Below are positions 52,697-61,603 of a stretch of DNA of 64,000 bases, one piece after another. The notes beneath the pieces were generated by a model. That model saw only the letters and a list, made by a program, of their open reading frames with translations. It made no database searches and was not told the DNA's origin. The position numbers and the translations under genes are program-made. Origin of the DNA: Bradyrhizobium sp. 21 (GTDB taxonomy: Bacteria; Pseudomonadota; Alphaproteobacteria; Rhizobiales; Xanthobacteraceae); the NCBI RefSeq assembly GCF_023073335.1, contig NZ_JADPJG010000002.1, positions 182,111 to 246,110 of the forward strand, given 5' to 3'. Within the stretch, counting starts at the first letter, position 1; the number at the start of each line of letters is the position of its first letter.

Positions 52697-54211
52697 CTAC
52701 GCCACCCGCCACTCCGGCACGCCATCGACGGCCATCGTGATCTCGCCGAACGAACCGACCGGCGTGCGGTCCATCCTGAGCAAATGCGCCAGCGTCGCAC
52801 CATCGCTCGCCGGTATCCGCGCCAGCGTGCGACGATCATCTTCCGTGCGCAGCATCACGACACCGTGCTCGACATCGCCGCCACGGCCGTAGAGGACTGT
52901 AAAGCTCTCCACCTTGCCCTTGCCGCTCGGCTCCGTGGCGAAATCCGGCACCGCGCGCTTGTTGCGGTCGGCCTCGCCTTGCACGCTCGTCTCCTGCGCC
53001 AGCGCCACGCGCGGCAGCACCTTCGACACCACCAGTGCGTGATGCTTGGTGACGAAGCCGCCCTGGCCGTAGAGCAGGCCGAGCTTTGCGCCGTCGCGCA
53101 CACGCCGCACCATCGCGCAGGCCGCATGGGTCATGTAGGTGTTGAGCGGCGCGCCGAAGAAGGTGAGGCCGCCGGTCACGGTCGGCTGCACGTCCGCGTC
53201 CAGGCCCAGCGTCCGCCGTGCCATCTTGGGCACGCACGGGAAGCAGCTATAGAGCTCGATCGCGTCGAATTTTTTGCCGTCCCCACCGGCGAGATCCATC
53301 ACGGCTTTCAGCACCGCGTTCTGCGAATGGCTCTCGTAGAACTGGTCACGCAGGAGATAGTCGCGCGGTTCTTCCGCCGAGGCGCCGCCGAGTGGATAGA
53401 CCAGCTTGTCCTCGGCGATGCCGAGAGCGCGCGCCTTGGCGAGGCTGGTGAGCAGCAGCGCGCCGCCCATGTTGACGCTGGGGTTGGCAACCATGAGCTT
53501 GTTGTAGGGCCACGCGATGAGACGATTGTCCGCCGTCGGCGTCGTGATCTCGTCAGGCGCATAGCGCCGCTTCAGCCAAGCGTTCGGATTTTGCGCGGCG
53601 GCTTCCGAATAGCGCGACCACAGCGTGCCGGACTCTGCCATGGCCTCGCGCGGGGTCTGGCCCCAATGCGCGGAGGAGGCCGCTTCATAGAACGGGTAGA
53701 CCGTGACGGGCCGGAACACGCCGAGCGTCACCGCCAACGGCTTCTGGTACGCCGCGCCGCGCTTGGGTTCCTCGACATCGTGCGCGAACGGCGTCCAGGG
53801 CAGCTTGGCCCCAGTGCGCGCGGCCTTGGTCGCGGTCGACTGCGCCTCCGCGCCGCAGACCGCAGCGACGCTGCATTCGCCCCGCGCGATGCGCTTCGCA
53901 GCCTCGTGAATATAACGGATCGGGCTCTCGCCGCCGACCGGGCCGTAATAGCAATGCGCAGGCGTGATGCCGAGCCGCTGCGCCAGCAATTTCTCCGGAT
54001 CGCGATAGCGCCAGCTGAGGAAGTTGACGACGTCGAGCGATTGCACTTCCCCGAGCAGCCTTGCGCCGGCGTCCAGCTCGGCGCGCCGCAGCGCCTGTTC
54101 GAGCAGATCGAGCGGCTCGAGGCCGTCGGTAATTTCCTGCGGACGGTCGACGATCTCGCCGATGCCGACGACGACGGGGATGCGGTCTTCGGGGGTAGAT
54201 AAGTTGGTCAT
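52697..54211 (-). CDS. Thiolase-like acetyl-CoA acetyltransferase family protein
   Basis: A 504-residue thiolase-fold protein of the long group with a C-terminal extra domain. The N-terminal half has VVVGIGEIVDRP and VAAVCGAEAQSTATKA; the second half has IELYSCFPCVPKMA, TYMTHAACAMVRRV and a C-terminal extension from about residue 400. It lacks an obvious second thiolase cysteine motif (CxG), so whether it cleaves 3-ketoacyl-CoA is uncertain; it may act with other acyl-CoA enzymes in the region. ATG at 54211 after AAGAAGAA. Confidence 0.75.
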   Translation of the reverse strand: MTNLSTPEDRIPVVVGIGEIVDRPQEITDGLEPLDLLEQALRRAELDAGARLLGEVQSLDVVNFLSWRYRDPEKLLAQRLGITPAHCYYGPVGGESPIRYIHEAAKRIARGECSVAAVCGAEAQSTATKAARTGAKLPWTPFAHDVEEPKRGAAYQKPLAVTLGVFRPVTVYPFYEAASSAHWGQTPREAMAESGTLWSRYSEAAAQNPNAWLKRRYAPDEITTPTADNRLIAWPYNKLMVANPSVNMGGALLLTSLAKARALGIAEDKLVYPLGGASAEEPRDYLLRDQFYESHSQNAVLKAVMDLAGGDGKKFDAIELYSCFPCVPKMARRTLGLDADVQPTVTGGLTFFGAPLNTYMTHAACAMVRRVRDGAKLGLLYGQGGFVTKHHALVVSKVLPRVALAQETSVQGEADRNKRAVPDFATEPSGKGKVESFTVLYGRGGDVEHGVVMLRTEDDRRTLARIPASDGATLAHLLRMDRTPVGSFGEITMAVDGVPEWRVA

Positions 54212-54244
54212 TTCTTCTTGCTTCACGTTTCAGATCTTGGGCAC

Positions 54245-54366
54245 GCCGTCGTCCTTCGAGGCCTTCGCTGCGCTACGGCACCTCAGGATGACGGCTAGGG
54301 GGTGAGCGTCATCCTGAGGTGCGAGGCCGGCGGCGCTTGCGCCGCCGGGCAAGCCTCGACGGATGG
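54245..54366. repeat. Intergenic palindromic repeat, family E copy 3
   Basis: GCCGTCGTCCTTCGAGG at the left and GCCTCGACGGATGG at the right, with inner ACCTCAGGATGACG / CGTCATCCTGAGGT arms that pair exactly. It lies between two minus-strand genes. Confidence 0.8.
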
Positions 54367-54377
54367 GCCACGGGCAA

Positions 54378-55511
54378 CTACTCCGCCACCAGCGCATTCA
54401 TGTGCTCGACGGCTTCGGCAAACTCTTCCTTGAACTCCTGCACCACGGCCCCCGCCGACTTCACGCTGTCGATCAGGCCGACGCCCTGGCCGACGAAATA
54501 ACTGACGAGATCGCGCGCCTTGGCGTTGCCGCCCGCCGCCGCGCGGTCGATCGAGTTGAACGCATCGCGGCTGACGATGCTCTGTAGCGGCATCGGCAGC
54601 GCGCCGGGGCTCTCGGGTGCGCGGTCCCAGGCGTCGGTCCAGACCGAGCGAAGCTGCCGCGCTGGCTTTCCGGTGCGGCCCTTCGAGCGGATCGCGTCGC
54701 GCGAGGATGCCGCGATCATCTTCTCGCGAAAAATTTCCGTGGTCTCGGCCTCGATGGTCGCAAGCCATACCGAGCCGGTCCACGCGCCGGCCGCGCCCAT
54801 GGCCATGCAGGCCGCCATCTGCCGTCCGGTCATGATGCCGCCTGCCGCCAGCACCGGCACGTCGCGGATCGGTTTGATCGCCTTGATCACCTCCGGTACC
54901 AGCACCATGGTCGAGACCTCGCCGCAATGGCCGCCGGCTTCGGTGCCCTGGACCACGAGGATATCGACGCCGGCCGCGACCTGGCGCAGCGCATGCTCCT
55001 TGGCGCCGACGAGAGCGGCGACCGGCACCCCGTGCGTCCTGCCCATCTCGATCATGGCCTTCGGCGGCACGCCCAGGGCATTGGCGATCAGCCGGATCGG
55101 ATGCCGAAATGAAACCTCGAGCAGCTCCAACGCGGTTCTGGCATCGAACGGCTGCGGCTGGTTGTCAGCGACCTCGATGGTTGTGAGTTCGATGTCGTAT
55201 TTCTTCAGGAGATCGCGGGTGTAGTTGCGGTGCTCCTGCGGCACGCGCGCCTCCAGGCTCTTCCAGGTGACGTCCTTCTCGCCCGCAGTCGAGATGTTCT
55301 CGGGGATCAGCACGTCGACGCCGTAAGGCTTGCCGTCGACATGCTCGTCGATCCATCTCAGCTCGCGTTCGAGGGTATCAGGCGTATGCACGGTCGCACC
55401 TAACACGCCAAAGCCGCCGGCGCGGCTGACGGCGGCGACGACATCGCGGCAATGGCTGAAGGCGAGCAGCGGGAAATCGATGCCCAGCATGTCGCAGATC
55501 GGCGATTTCAT
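54378..55511 (-). CDS. Nitronate monooxygenase family FMN protein
   Basis: A 377-residue TIM-barrel flavoprotein of the nitronate monooxygenase/2-nitropropane dioxygenase family. The N terminus is ICDMLGIDFPLLAF; FMN phosphate-binding motifs are VLAAGGIMTGRQMAACMAMG and VVQGTEAGGHCGEVSTM in the middle. It may detoxify nitronates such as propionate 3-nitronate, but many relatives have other oxidative roles. ATG at 55511 follows GGGAGAGGACC, a strong ribosome site. Confidence 0.86.
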   Translation of the reverse strand: MKSPICDMLGIDFPLLAFSHCRDVVAAVSRAGGFGVLGATVHTPDTLERELRWIDEHVDGKPYGVDVLIPENISTAGEKDVTWKSLEARVPQEHRNYTRDLLKKYDIELTTIEVADNQPQPFDARTALELLEVSFRHPIRLIANALGVPPKAMIEMGRTHGVPVAALVGAKEHALRQVAAGVDILVVQGTEAGGHCGEVSTMVLVPEVIKAIKPIRDVPVLAAGGIMTGRQMAACMAMGAAGAWTGSVWLATIEAETTEIFREKMIAASSRDAIRSKGRTGKPARQLRSVWTDAWDRAPESPGALPMPLQSIVSRDAFNSIDRAAAGGNAKARDLVSYFVGQGVGLIDSVKSAGAVVQEFKEEFAEAVEHMNALVAE

Positions 55512-55848
55512 GGTCCTCTCCCGGCGGCCGTCGCGTTGCTCTTCTTGTTTTGCCTTGCGAGGGCCGTTCGACGCTAGCCCTTCGTTGCCGGTGATGCCAT
55601 GCCGGATTTGAGCGAGCATCTTGCGCGCAGGCGTTGCGTTATGGACGATCATTTCGCCGAATAAAATAAAAATAGAGCGTCAACAGACGTCGCCAAGTGC
55701 GGCCAGATCATCAGTTGCGCAGGCTGGTGACAGGCTAGACTGCATGACGTCAGCCCGAGGCCCGCGCCGGACGCAGAGCCGACAGGGCTTGCCATTGGCC
55801 ATTCGCGGGCTAATTAATGCAGGCGCATGTTTCCGCCGGAGCCCTCGC
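55512..55848. other. 337-base divergent intergenic region
   Basis: Gap between the divergent nitronate-monooxygenase-like and YghU-like genes. It contains an AT-rich run, CCGAATAAAATAAAAATAG (about 55657-55675), unlike the GC-rich surroundings, which may mark promoter DNA, and a TAATTAATG stretch near 55811. I see no palindrome above seven bases, no small gene with a ribosome site and no RNA gene. Confidence 0.6.
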
Positions 55849-56727
55849 ATGACTGACACCCCTTATGTGCCGCCCAAGGTCTGGACCTGGAACAAGGAGA
55901 ACGGCGGGCAATTCGCCAGCATCAACCGCCCGATTGCCGGCCCCACCCACGACAAGGAGCTGCCGGTCGGCCGCCACCCCTTCCAGCTCTATTCGCTGGC
56001 GACGCCGAACGGCGTCAAGGTCACGGTGATGCTGGAGGAGCTTCTGGCGCTCGGCCACAAGGGCGCCGAATACGACGCCTGGTTGATCAAGATCGGCAAT
56101 GGCGACCAGTTCGGTAGCGGCTTTGTCGATATCAATCCGAATTCCAAGATCCCGGCGCTGATGGACCGCTCGGGTCCGGAGCCGATCCGGGTGTTCGAGT
56201 CGGGCTCGATCCTGCTCTACCTCGCCGAGAAATTCGGCGCCTTCCTGCCGAAGGACATCAAGAGCCGTACCGAAGCGATGTCGTGGCTGTTCTGGCAAAT
56301 GGGCAGCGCGCCCTATCTGGGCGGTGGCTTCGGCCATTTCTACGCCTACGCACCGAGCAAGATCGAATATGCCATCGACCGTTTTGCGATGGAGACCAAG
56401 CGTCAGCTCGACGTGCTCGACCGCCGGCTCGCCGACAACGAATATCTCGCCGGCAACGAATATACCATCGCCGACATGGCGGTGTGGCCTTGGTACGGCG
56501 CGCTCGCCAAGGGGCTGGTCTACGGCGCCGGCGAGTTCCTGTCGGTGCAGGACTACAAGCACGTGCAGCGCTGGACCGACCAGATCGCCAAGCGCCCGGC
56601 CGTCAAGCGCGGCCGCATGGTCAACCGCGTCTCCGGCGATCCCGCCAGCCAGCTCCACGAGCGCCACGACGCCAGCGATTTCGAGACCAGGACGCAAGAC
56701 AAGATCGGCGAGCCGGCTGCGTCGTAG
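55849..56727 (+). CDS. yghU: Glutathione S-transferase / disulfide-bond oxidoreductase, YghU-like
   Basis: A 292-residue glutathione-binding protein. The YghU/Ure2p-like group has disulfide-bond reductase activity and binds two glutathiones. The long N-terminal tail (YVPPKVWTWNKENGG, NRPIAGPTHDKELPVG) precedes the thioredoxin-like domain (PFQLYSLATPNGVKVTVMLEE) and the helical domain (YTIADMAVWPWYGAL). Length fits YghU (about 288). The ATG at 55849 is chosen because upstream frame lacks similarity or a ribosome site. Confidence 0.92.
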   Translation: MTDTPYVPPKVWTWNKENGGQFASINRPIAGPTHDKELPVGRHPFQLYSLATPNGVKVTVMLEELLALGHKGAEYDAWLIKIGNGDQFGSGFVDINPNSKIPALMDRSGPEPIRVFESGSILLYLAEKFGAFLPKDIKSRTEAMSWLFWQMGSAPYLGGGFGHFYAYAPSKIEYAIDRFAMETKRQLDVLDRRLADNEYLAGNEYTIADMAVWPWYGALAKGLVYGAGEFLSVQDYKHVQRWTDQIAKRPAVKRGRMVNRVSGDPASQLHERHDASDFETRTQDKIGEPAAS

Positions 56728-56737
56728 GGCGGTGCCC

Positions 56738-56876
56738 GCTTCACCTCGCCCCGCTTGCGGGGAGAGATCGAATTCGGGTGAGGGGGACTCTCCGCGAGTC
56801 CGTCCCTCACCGCACTCGCGGAAGCTCCCCTTTATCCCGACCTTCTCGCCGCAAGCGGGGAGAAGGAGAAGAGAGG
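56738..56876. repeat. Intergenic palindromic repeat, family G
   Basis: CCTCGCCCCGCTTGCGGGGA and TCTCGCCGCAAGCGGGGAGA pair at the ends, with GTGAGGGGGA / GTCCCTCAC inside. It separates the convergent YghU and acyl-CoA dehydrogenase genes. Confidence 0.78.
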
Positions 56877-56877
56877 C

Positions 56878-58155
56878 CTACGCCATGCTCAGCTCGTGGC
56901 GTCCCACCACCATCCAGTGCACCTCGTCCGGACCATCCGCAAAGCGCAGGTGACGCACGTCCTGGTACATTTCGGCGAGCGGGGTCCAGTGCGAGATGCC
57001 GGTGGCGCCGTGCATCTGGATCGACTGGTCGATGATCTTGCAGGCGCGCTCCGGCACCATGGCCTTGACCATGGAGACCCAGACGCGGGCCTCCTTGTTG
57101 CCGAGCACGTCCATCGCCTTGGCGGCTTTCAAGACCATCAGCCGCATCGCTTCGATCTCGCAGCGCGCCTGCGCGATGATCTGCATGTTGCCGCCGAGAT
57201 GGGCGATCTTCTTGCCGAAGGCTTCGCGGGTGAGACCGCGCTGCACCATCAAATCGAGCGCCTTCTCGGCCTTGCCGATCGTGCGCATGCAGTGATGGAT
57301 GCGGCCCGGGCCGAGCCGGAGTTGCGAGATCTCGAAGCCGCGGCCTTCGCCGAGCAGAATGTTCTCCTTGGGCACGCGCACATTGTTGAAGCGCATATGC
57401 ATGTGGCCGCGCGGGGCGTGGTCCTGGCCGAACACATACATGGGCCCGAGCACCTCGACGCCGGGCGTGTCGCGCGGCACCAGGATCTGCGACTGCTGCT
57501 TGCTCGGCGCCGCATCTGGATTGGTCTTCACCATCACGATGAGAATCTTGCAGCGGGGATCGCCGACGCCGGAGATGTAATACTTCTCGCCGTTGATCAC
57601 CCATTCGTCGCCGACGAGCTTTGCCGTGGTTGAAATGTTCTTGGCGTCGGAGGAGGCGACGTTGGGCTCGGTCATGACATAGGCCGAGCGGATCTCGCCG
57701 TTCATCAGCGGCTTCAGCCACTTCTGCTTCTGCTCCTTGGTGCCGACGCGCTCCAGCACCTCCATGTTGCCGGTGTCCGGTGCCGAGCAGTTCATGGTTT
57801 CGGACGCCAGCGGACTCTTGCCGAGTTCGACCGCGATATAGGCGTAGTCGAGGTTCTTCAGCCCCGAGCCGGTCTCGTCGTCGGGCAGGAAGAAGTTCCA
57901 GAGGCCTTCCTGCTTGGCCTTGTTCTTGGCCTTTTCCAGCACCTCGAGCTGCTTCGGCGTAAAGCTCCAGCGGTCTTCCTTTTTCTCGCCGGCCTTGGCG
58001 AACTCGATCGACATCGGCTCGACGGTCTCGCGAATGAATTTTTTGACGTGGTCGTAGAGCGGCCGGACCTGCTCCGACATGCGGAGGTCGTTGAGCTCGT
58101 CGCCGGGGTTGAGCGCGTAGTTGGTGGTGCGGGGAATATAGGTGTGTTTTGTCAT
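56878..58155 (-). CDS. Acyl-CoA dehydrogenase, ACAD10/11-like
   Basis: A 425-residue FAD enzyme. Stretches such as NCSAPDTGNMEVLERVG, YVMTEPNVASSDAKNI, SGVGDPRCKI, GPGRIHHCMRTIGKAEKAL and the C-terminal FADGPDEVHWMVVGRHEL match the ACAD10/11 branch. Where ordinary dehydrogenases have the catalytic Glu (YEGT-like), this protein has Asp in ADGPDE. ACAD10/11 proteins in animals are fused to a kinase domain; here a kinase of that kind is encoded separately 2 kb away. ATG at 58155 after GGGAGGAAC. Confidence 0.88.
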   Translation of the reverse strand: MTKHTYIPRTTNYALNPGDELNDLRMSEQVRPLYDHVKKFIRETVEPMSIEFAKAGEKKEDRWSFTPKQLEVLEKAKNKAKQEGLWNFFLPDDETGSGLKNLDYAYIAVELGKSPLASETMNCSAPDTGNMEVLERVGTKEQKQKWLKPLMNGEIRSAYVMTEPNVASSDAKNISTTAKLVGDEWVINGEKYYISGVGDPRCKILIVMVKTNPDAAPSKQQSQILVPRDTPGVEVLGPMYVFGQDHAPRGHMHMRFNNVRVPKENILLGEGRGFEISQLRLGPGRIHHCMRTIGKAEKALDLMVQRGLTREAFGKKIAHLGGNMQIIAQARCEIEAMRLMVLKAAKAMDVLGNKEARVWVSMVKAMVPERACKIIDQSIQMHGATGISHWTPLAEMYQDVRHLRFADGPDEVHWMVVGRHELSMA

Positions 58156-58307
58156 TGTTCCTCCCGGGGGCGCTGAGATCGTGCTGGGGGAGAGAATAGT
58201 CGGAGCGTCGTCAAAGTGCGAGCGCGCATTTTTCTGCGCAAGCCATGCCACGCGATGGAATATCGGGAGGGCGTTTGAAATGTTGTTTGAATGGCGCGCA
58301 TTCTCGC

Positions 58308-58413
58308 TGTCATCGCCCGACTTGATCGGGCGATCCAGTACTCCGTGCGTCGGTGGTTCATGGAGAAGCCGCGGCGTACTGGATGCCCCGGTCGCGCCGG
58401 GGCATGACAGCGG
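58308..58413. repeat. Intergenic palindromic repeat, family C copy 2
   Basis: CTGTCATCGCCCGACTTGAT at the left and a CCCCGG / CCGGGG hairpin with GGCATGACAGCGG at the right; GCGGCGTACTGGATGCCCC in the middle as in the other copies. It occupies much of the 272-base gap 58156-58427, which otherwise shows nothing. Confidence 0.82.
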
Positions 58414-58427
58414 TGGTTTCGGTCGGC

Positions 58428-58808
58428 TCAGCTCGCCATCCGATGCATCGCGCAGATCTTGTTGCCGTCGAGGTCACGCAAATACGCAATATAGAGGTTG
58501 ACGCCGGGCCCCTGGCGGATGCCCGGCGGATCTTCGCAAGGAACGCCGCCGGCGGCGATGCCGGCCGTATGCCATGCGTGGACCTGTTCCGGCGAGTTGG
58601 CGGCAAAGCCGATGGTGCCGCCATTCGCGCACGTCGCGGCCTCGCCGTTGATCGGTTTCGTCACCGAGAACACGCCGGTCTTGGTGATGTAGAAGATGCG
58701 ATGGCCGTCGACCCTGGCGGGCCGCACCTCGAGCGTGCCGAGCAGGCTGTCGTAGAACGCCTTGGCCTTGTCGAGGTCGTTGGTGCCGATCATCACGTGT
58801 GAAAACAT
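58428..58808 (-). CDS. VOC (glyoxalase/bleomycin resistance) family protein
   Basis: A 126-residue vicinal-oxygen-chelate protein. The opening MFSHVMIGTNDLDKAKAFYD and the end VNLYIAYLRDLDGNKICAMH are typical, with the metal-binding His at residue 4 and His at about 64 or the C-terminal region. No function can be assigned. ATG at 58808 has an AAGGGGAC ribosome site; a longer reading runs into the repeat and is rejected. Confidence 0.85.
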   Translation of the reverse strand: MFSHVMIGTNDLDKAKAFYDSLLGTLEVRPARVDGHRIFYITKTGVFSVTKPINGEAATCANGGTIGFAANSPEQVHAWHTAGIAAGGVPCEDPPGIRQGPGVNLYIAYLRDLDGNKICAMHRMAS

Positions 58809-58846
58809 TTGCCCTGTCCCCTTCTGCGCCTGCGAAATCAGAATCC

Positions 58847-58939
58847 GTAGGGTGGGCAAAGCGCAGCGTGCCCACCACAACAGTGGAAAATATTTCCGGT
58901 AGGCACGGCGCAAGCGCGCCTTTGCGTCCACCCTACGAT
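58847..58939. repeat. Intergenic palindromic repeat, family F
   Basis: CGTAGGGTGGGCAAAGCGCA at the left and GCGCCTTTGCGTCCACCCTACG at the right (ends CGTAGGGTGG / CCACCCTACG) form a MITE-like inverted pair of about 93 bases. It abuts the decayed SDR fragment. Confidence 0.78.
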
Positions 58940-58942
58940 ATC

Positions 58943-59117
58943 TCAAACCTTGCCGGGAAGGCCCGTCATGCTCGCGGCAGCGCTGCTGTTCTTGTCAGGA
59001 TTACGACCCCAGATCGAGCCGTTGCAGCCCTGGCCGGCGAGCGCCTGTGCAATGTCGAGTCCAATGCCGCCATTGCCGCCGGTGATCACGGCCACTGCAG
59101 AGGTCGAAAAGGTTCAT
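58943..59117 (-). pseudogene. Decayed SDR oxidoreductase fragment
   Basis: Reading the minus strand from the ATG at 59117 gives MNLFDL, the usual opening of an SDR of the MNLFDLxGKVAVITGG type, and then loses frame: about five bases are missing. After a shift the sequence reads AVAVITGGNGGIGLDIAQAL and continues for about 30 more residues (SIWGRNPDKN), then hits a stop at 58943. The rest of the gene (about 200 codons) is absent, and a palindromic repeat lies at the break. I see a remnant only, not an expressed enzyme. An AGGAAACG ribosome site survives. Confidence 0.8.
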
Positions 59118-59282
59118 GGCGCGTTTCCTGTTTTTGGTGTCGGGCGCATCAGCCGCTGCGCGCAAGATTGCTGGCTATGCTCCGATCACCATGGACAAGA
59201 CCGTGCCAAAAATCAAATATGTGCCCCGACAAAGCAATTCCGGTCTGCGAAACTGACGCAGGCCGCAACGCACGAGGAAACC

Positions 59283-60071
59283 ATGCAGTTCAAACACGTC
59301 ACGCTCGATCTCGATGGTTCGGTCGCGATCCTCAAGCTCGACCATCAGGAGGTGATGAACGCGGTCTCCGTGGACATGCTGGGCGGCCTTGCAGAGGCGC
59401 TCGACGCGATCGAGGAGAAGAAGGACGAGGTGCGCTGCGTCGTGCTGACCGGCGCGGGCCGCGCGTTCTGCACCGGCGCGAATCTCCAGGGCCGCAACAA
59501 CCAGTCGAAGAAGACCAAGGCCGGCCTGACCCTCGAGACCGGCTTCCACCCCTTCCTGCGCCGCATCCGCAATCTGCACTGCCCGATCGTCACGGCGGTC
59601 AACGGCCCGGCCGCCGGCGCCGGCATGAGCTTCGCACTGCTCGGCGACATGATTCTGTGCGCGCGCTCGTCCTATTTCCTGCAAGCCTTCCGCCGTATCG
59701 GCCTCGTGCCCGATTGCGGCTCGACCTGGCTCTTGCCACGGCTGATCGGCAAGGCACGCTCGATCGAATTGTCGCTGATGGGCGAACGGCTGCCGGCCGA
59801 GAAGGCGCTGGAATGGGGGCTCGTCAATCGCGTCTATGACGACGGCGTGCTGATGGAGGAGGCGATGAAGCTCGCGCGTGATCTCGCCAGCGGCCCGACG
59901 GTGGCGCTGTCGCTGATCCGCAAGCTCTATTGGGACAGCCCGGAAAATTCCTTCGAGGATCAGCTCAATCTCGAATTCCAGTGCCAGCTCCGCGCCGGCG
60001 ACACGCAGGACTTTCGTGAAGGCGTCGGTGCGTTCCTGGAAAAGCGCCCGGCGCAGTTCAAAGGCAAATGA
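59283..60071 (+). CDS. Enoyl-CoA hydratase/isomerase family protein, PaaG-like
   Basis: A 262-residue crotonase. The oxyanion-hole regions are RAFCTGANLQG and VNGPAAGAGMSFALLGDM; the segment FRRIGLVPDCGSTWLLPRLIG has Asp at the catalytic position, as in PaaG-type isomerases, instead of the hydratase Glu. The ATG at 59283 follows ACGAGGAAACC. It may work with the downstream kinase, whose start it overlaps by four bases, or in aromatic acyl-CoA breakdown; the paa cluster at 5-12 kb lacks a paaG. Confidence 0.85.
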   Translation: MQFKHVTLDLDGSVAILKLDHQEVMNAVSVDMLGGLAEALDAIEEKKDEVRCVVLTGAGRAFCTGANLQGRNNQSKKTKAGLTLETGFHPFLRRIRNLHCPIVTAVNGPAAGAGMSFALLGDMILCARSSYFLQAFRRIGLVPDCGSTWLLPRLIGKARSIELSLMGERLPAEKALEWGLVNRVYDDGVLMEEAMKLARDLASGPTVALSLIRKLYWDSPENSFEDQLNLEFQCQLRAGDTQDFREGVGAFLEKRPAQFKGK

Positions 60072-61054
60072 TCGAGGCGCAGCTTTCCCGCAGCGTCGTG
60101 CGCTGGTGCGAAGGGGCAACCGGCGTCACTGGGGCGGCAAAACTGTCCGGCGGTGCCAGCCAGGAAACCTGGCGCTTCGACATCGTGCGTCCCGATGGTG
60201 CGATCGGCGCGATCCTGCGCCGCTCGCCGAAAGGCTATGGTGCGGCGCCGACGCGGGCGGCCGGTCTTGCGGCTGAAGCGCAACTGATGCAACTCGCTTA
60301 TGAGGCGGGCGTGCCGTCGCCCCGCGTGATGCACGTGCTGGTGCCGGACGACGATCTCGGCACCGGCTTCATCATGCAGCGGGTCGAGGGCGAGACCATC
60401 GCGCGCAAGATTCTTCGCGATGATGAATTCGCTGCGGCGCGGCCGCTTCTCGCGCGGCAGATCGGCGGCGTGCTCGCGGGCCTGCACAGGCTGCCGCAGG
60501 ACAAGCTGCCTGAGCTACGGCACATGAGCGCGGCGAAGGAGATCGGCGAGTTCGAGCGCGATTATCGCAGCCTGGATTGGCCAAAGCCGGTGTTCGAGCT
60601 GGCGCTGCGCTGGCTGCGCGACCACGATCCGGGTCCTGCCGCCGAGACGACGCTGGTGCATGGCGATTTCCGCAACGGCAATCTCATCATCGGCGCCGAC
60701 GGCGTGCGCGCCGTTCTCGATTGGGAGCTCGCCCATCTCGGCGACCCCATGGAGGACCTCGGCTGGGTCTGCGTCAATTCCTGGCGCTTTGGCGAGATCG
60801 ACAAGCCCGTCGGCGGCTTTGGTTCGCGCGAGGAGCTGTTCGCAGGGTATGAGGCGGCCGGCCGCAAGGTCGATCCGGTGCGCGTAAAGTTCTGGGAAGT
60901 GATGGGCACGCTGCGCTGGGGCATCATGTGCGGCGGCATGATGCAGCGGTTTCGCGAGGGCCCGGATCATTCGATGGAACGCGCGATGATCGGCCGCCGC
61001 GCTTCGGAAACCGAGATCGATCTGTTGCGGCTGCTCGCGCCGCGGGGGAGTTGA
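60068..61054 (+). CDS. Phosphotransferase family protein, ACAD10/11 kinase-domain or LvaA type
   Basis: A 328-residue aminoglycoside-phosphotransferase-fold kinase. Key motifs are LVHGDFRNGNLII (catalytic Asp and Asn) and AVLDWELAHLGDPMEDLGW (metal-binding Asp), with the nucleotide loop LSGGASQETWRFDI near residue 25. This is the branch fused to acyl-CoA dehydrogenases in ACAD10/11, and related to LvaA, which phosphorylates 4-hydroxyacyl-CoA. ATGA overlap with the preceding crotonase; the DUF6285 gene follows after two bases. A CoA-thioester kinase is the most likely role. Confidence 0.87.
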   Translation: MIEAQLSRSVVRWCEGATGVTGAAKLSGGASQETWRFDIVRPDGAIGAILRRSPKGYGAAPTRAAGLAAEAQLMQLAYEAGVPSPRVMHVLVPDDDLGTGFIMQRVEGETIARKILRDDEFAAARPLLARQIGGVLAGLHRLPQDKLPELRHMSAAKEIGEFERDYRSLDWPKPVFELALRWLRDHDPGPAAETTLVHGDFRNGNLIIGADGVRAVLDWELAHLGDPMEDLGWVCVNSWRFGEIDKPVGGFGSREELFAGYEAAGRKVDPVRVKFWEVMGTLRWGIMCGGMMQRFREGPDHSMERAMIGRRASETEIDLLRLLAPRGS

Positions 61055-61056
61055 CC

Positions 61057-61434
61057 ATGCAGGACGAACCGACCCCGATCGAGCTGACCAGGGCGGTCGC
61101 CGATTTCCTCCGCAACGACATCGCGCCGCTGACCTCCGGCCACCAGGCTTTCAAGCTCCGCGTGGCCGTCAACATCCTCGACCTCGTCGCGCGGCAATTG
61201 GCGCAGGAGGAGGGGAGCGATGCCGCGGAGGTGGAGCGGTTGCGTGCGCTGCTCGGCATCGACGGCTCGGTGACCGATCTCAACCGCGCGCTCGCCGAGC
61301 GCATCGCAAAAGGCGAGGTCGATCTCGCGACGCCGGGGCTGGCGCAGCACCTCTGGCAGACCACGATGGACAAGCTCGCGGTCGATCAGCCGAACTACGC
61401 GTCATACAAGCGGGAGCTGGGGCGAGACGGGTAG
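61057..61434 (+). CDS. DUF6285 domain-containing protein, probable kinase partner
   Basis: A 125-residue, mostly helical, acidic protein (PIELTRAVADFLRNDIAPLT, HQAFKLRVAVNILDLVARQL). I take it as DUF6285; such small proteins travel with the phosphotransferase in this type of cluster, and a small protein (LvaB) is needed by LvaA in the levulinate pathway. The ATG is two bases after the kinase stop, so translation is coupled. No catalytic motif is visible, in line with an accessory role. Confidence 0.75.
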   Translation: MQDEPTPIELTRAVADFLRNDIAPLTSGHQAFKLRVAVNILDLVARQLAQEEGSDAAEVERLRALLGIDGSVTDLNRALAERIAKGEVDLATPGLAQHLWQTTMDKLAVDQPNYASYKRELGRDG

Positions 61435-61455
61435 GCAGGTCGCGCTCCATACTCA

Positions 61456-61565
61456 CTGTCATCGCCCGACTTGATCGGGCGCTCCAGTAGCGCGAGGCGT
61501 TTGCGATTGACCGAGAAGGCGCGGCGTACTGGATGCCCCGGTCAAGCCGGGGCATGACACCGGTG
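61456..61565. repeat. Intergenic palindromic repeat, family C copy 3
   Basis: ACTGTCATCGCCCGACTTGA at the left and CCCCGGTCAAGCCGGGGCAT at the right; the middle again reads GCGGCGTACTGGATGCCCC. It lies between the convergent DUF6285 and crotonase genes. Confidence 0.83.
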
Positions 61566-61603
61566 ATGTCTGCGCGTTCTTCGCCTTCACGCGCCGAGCG
61601 TGC

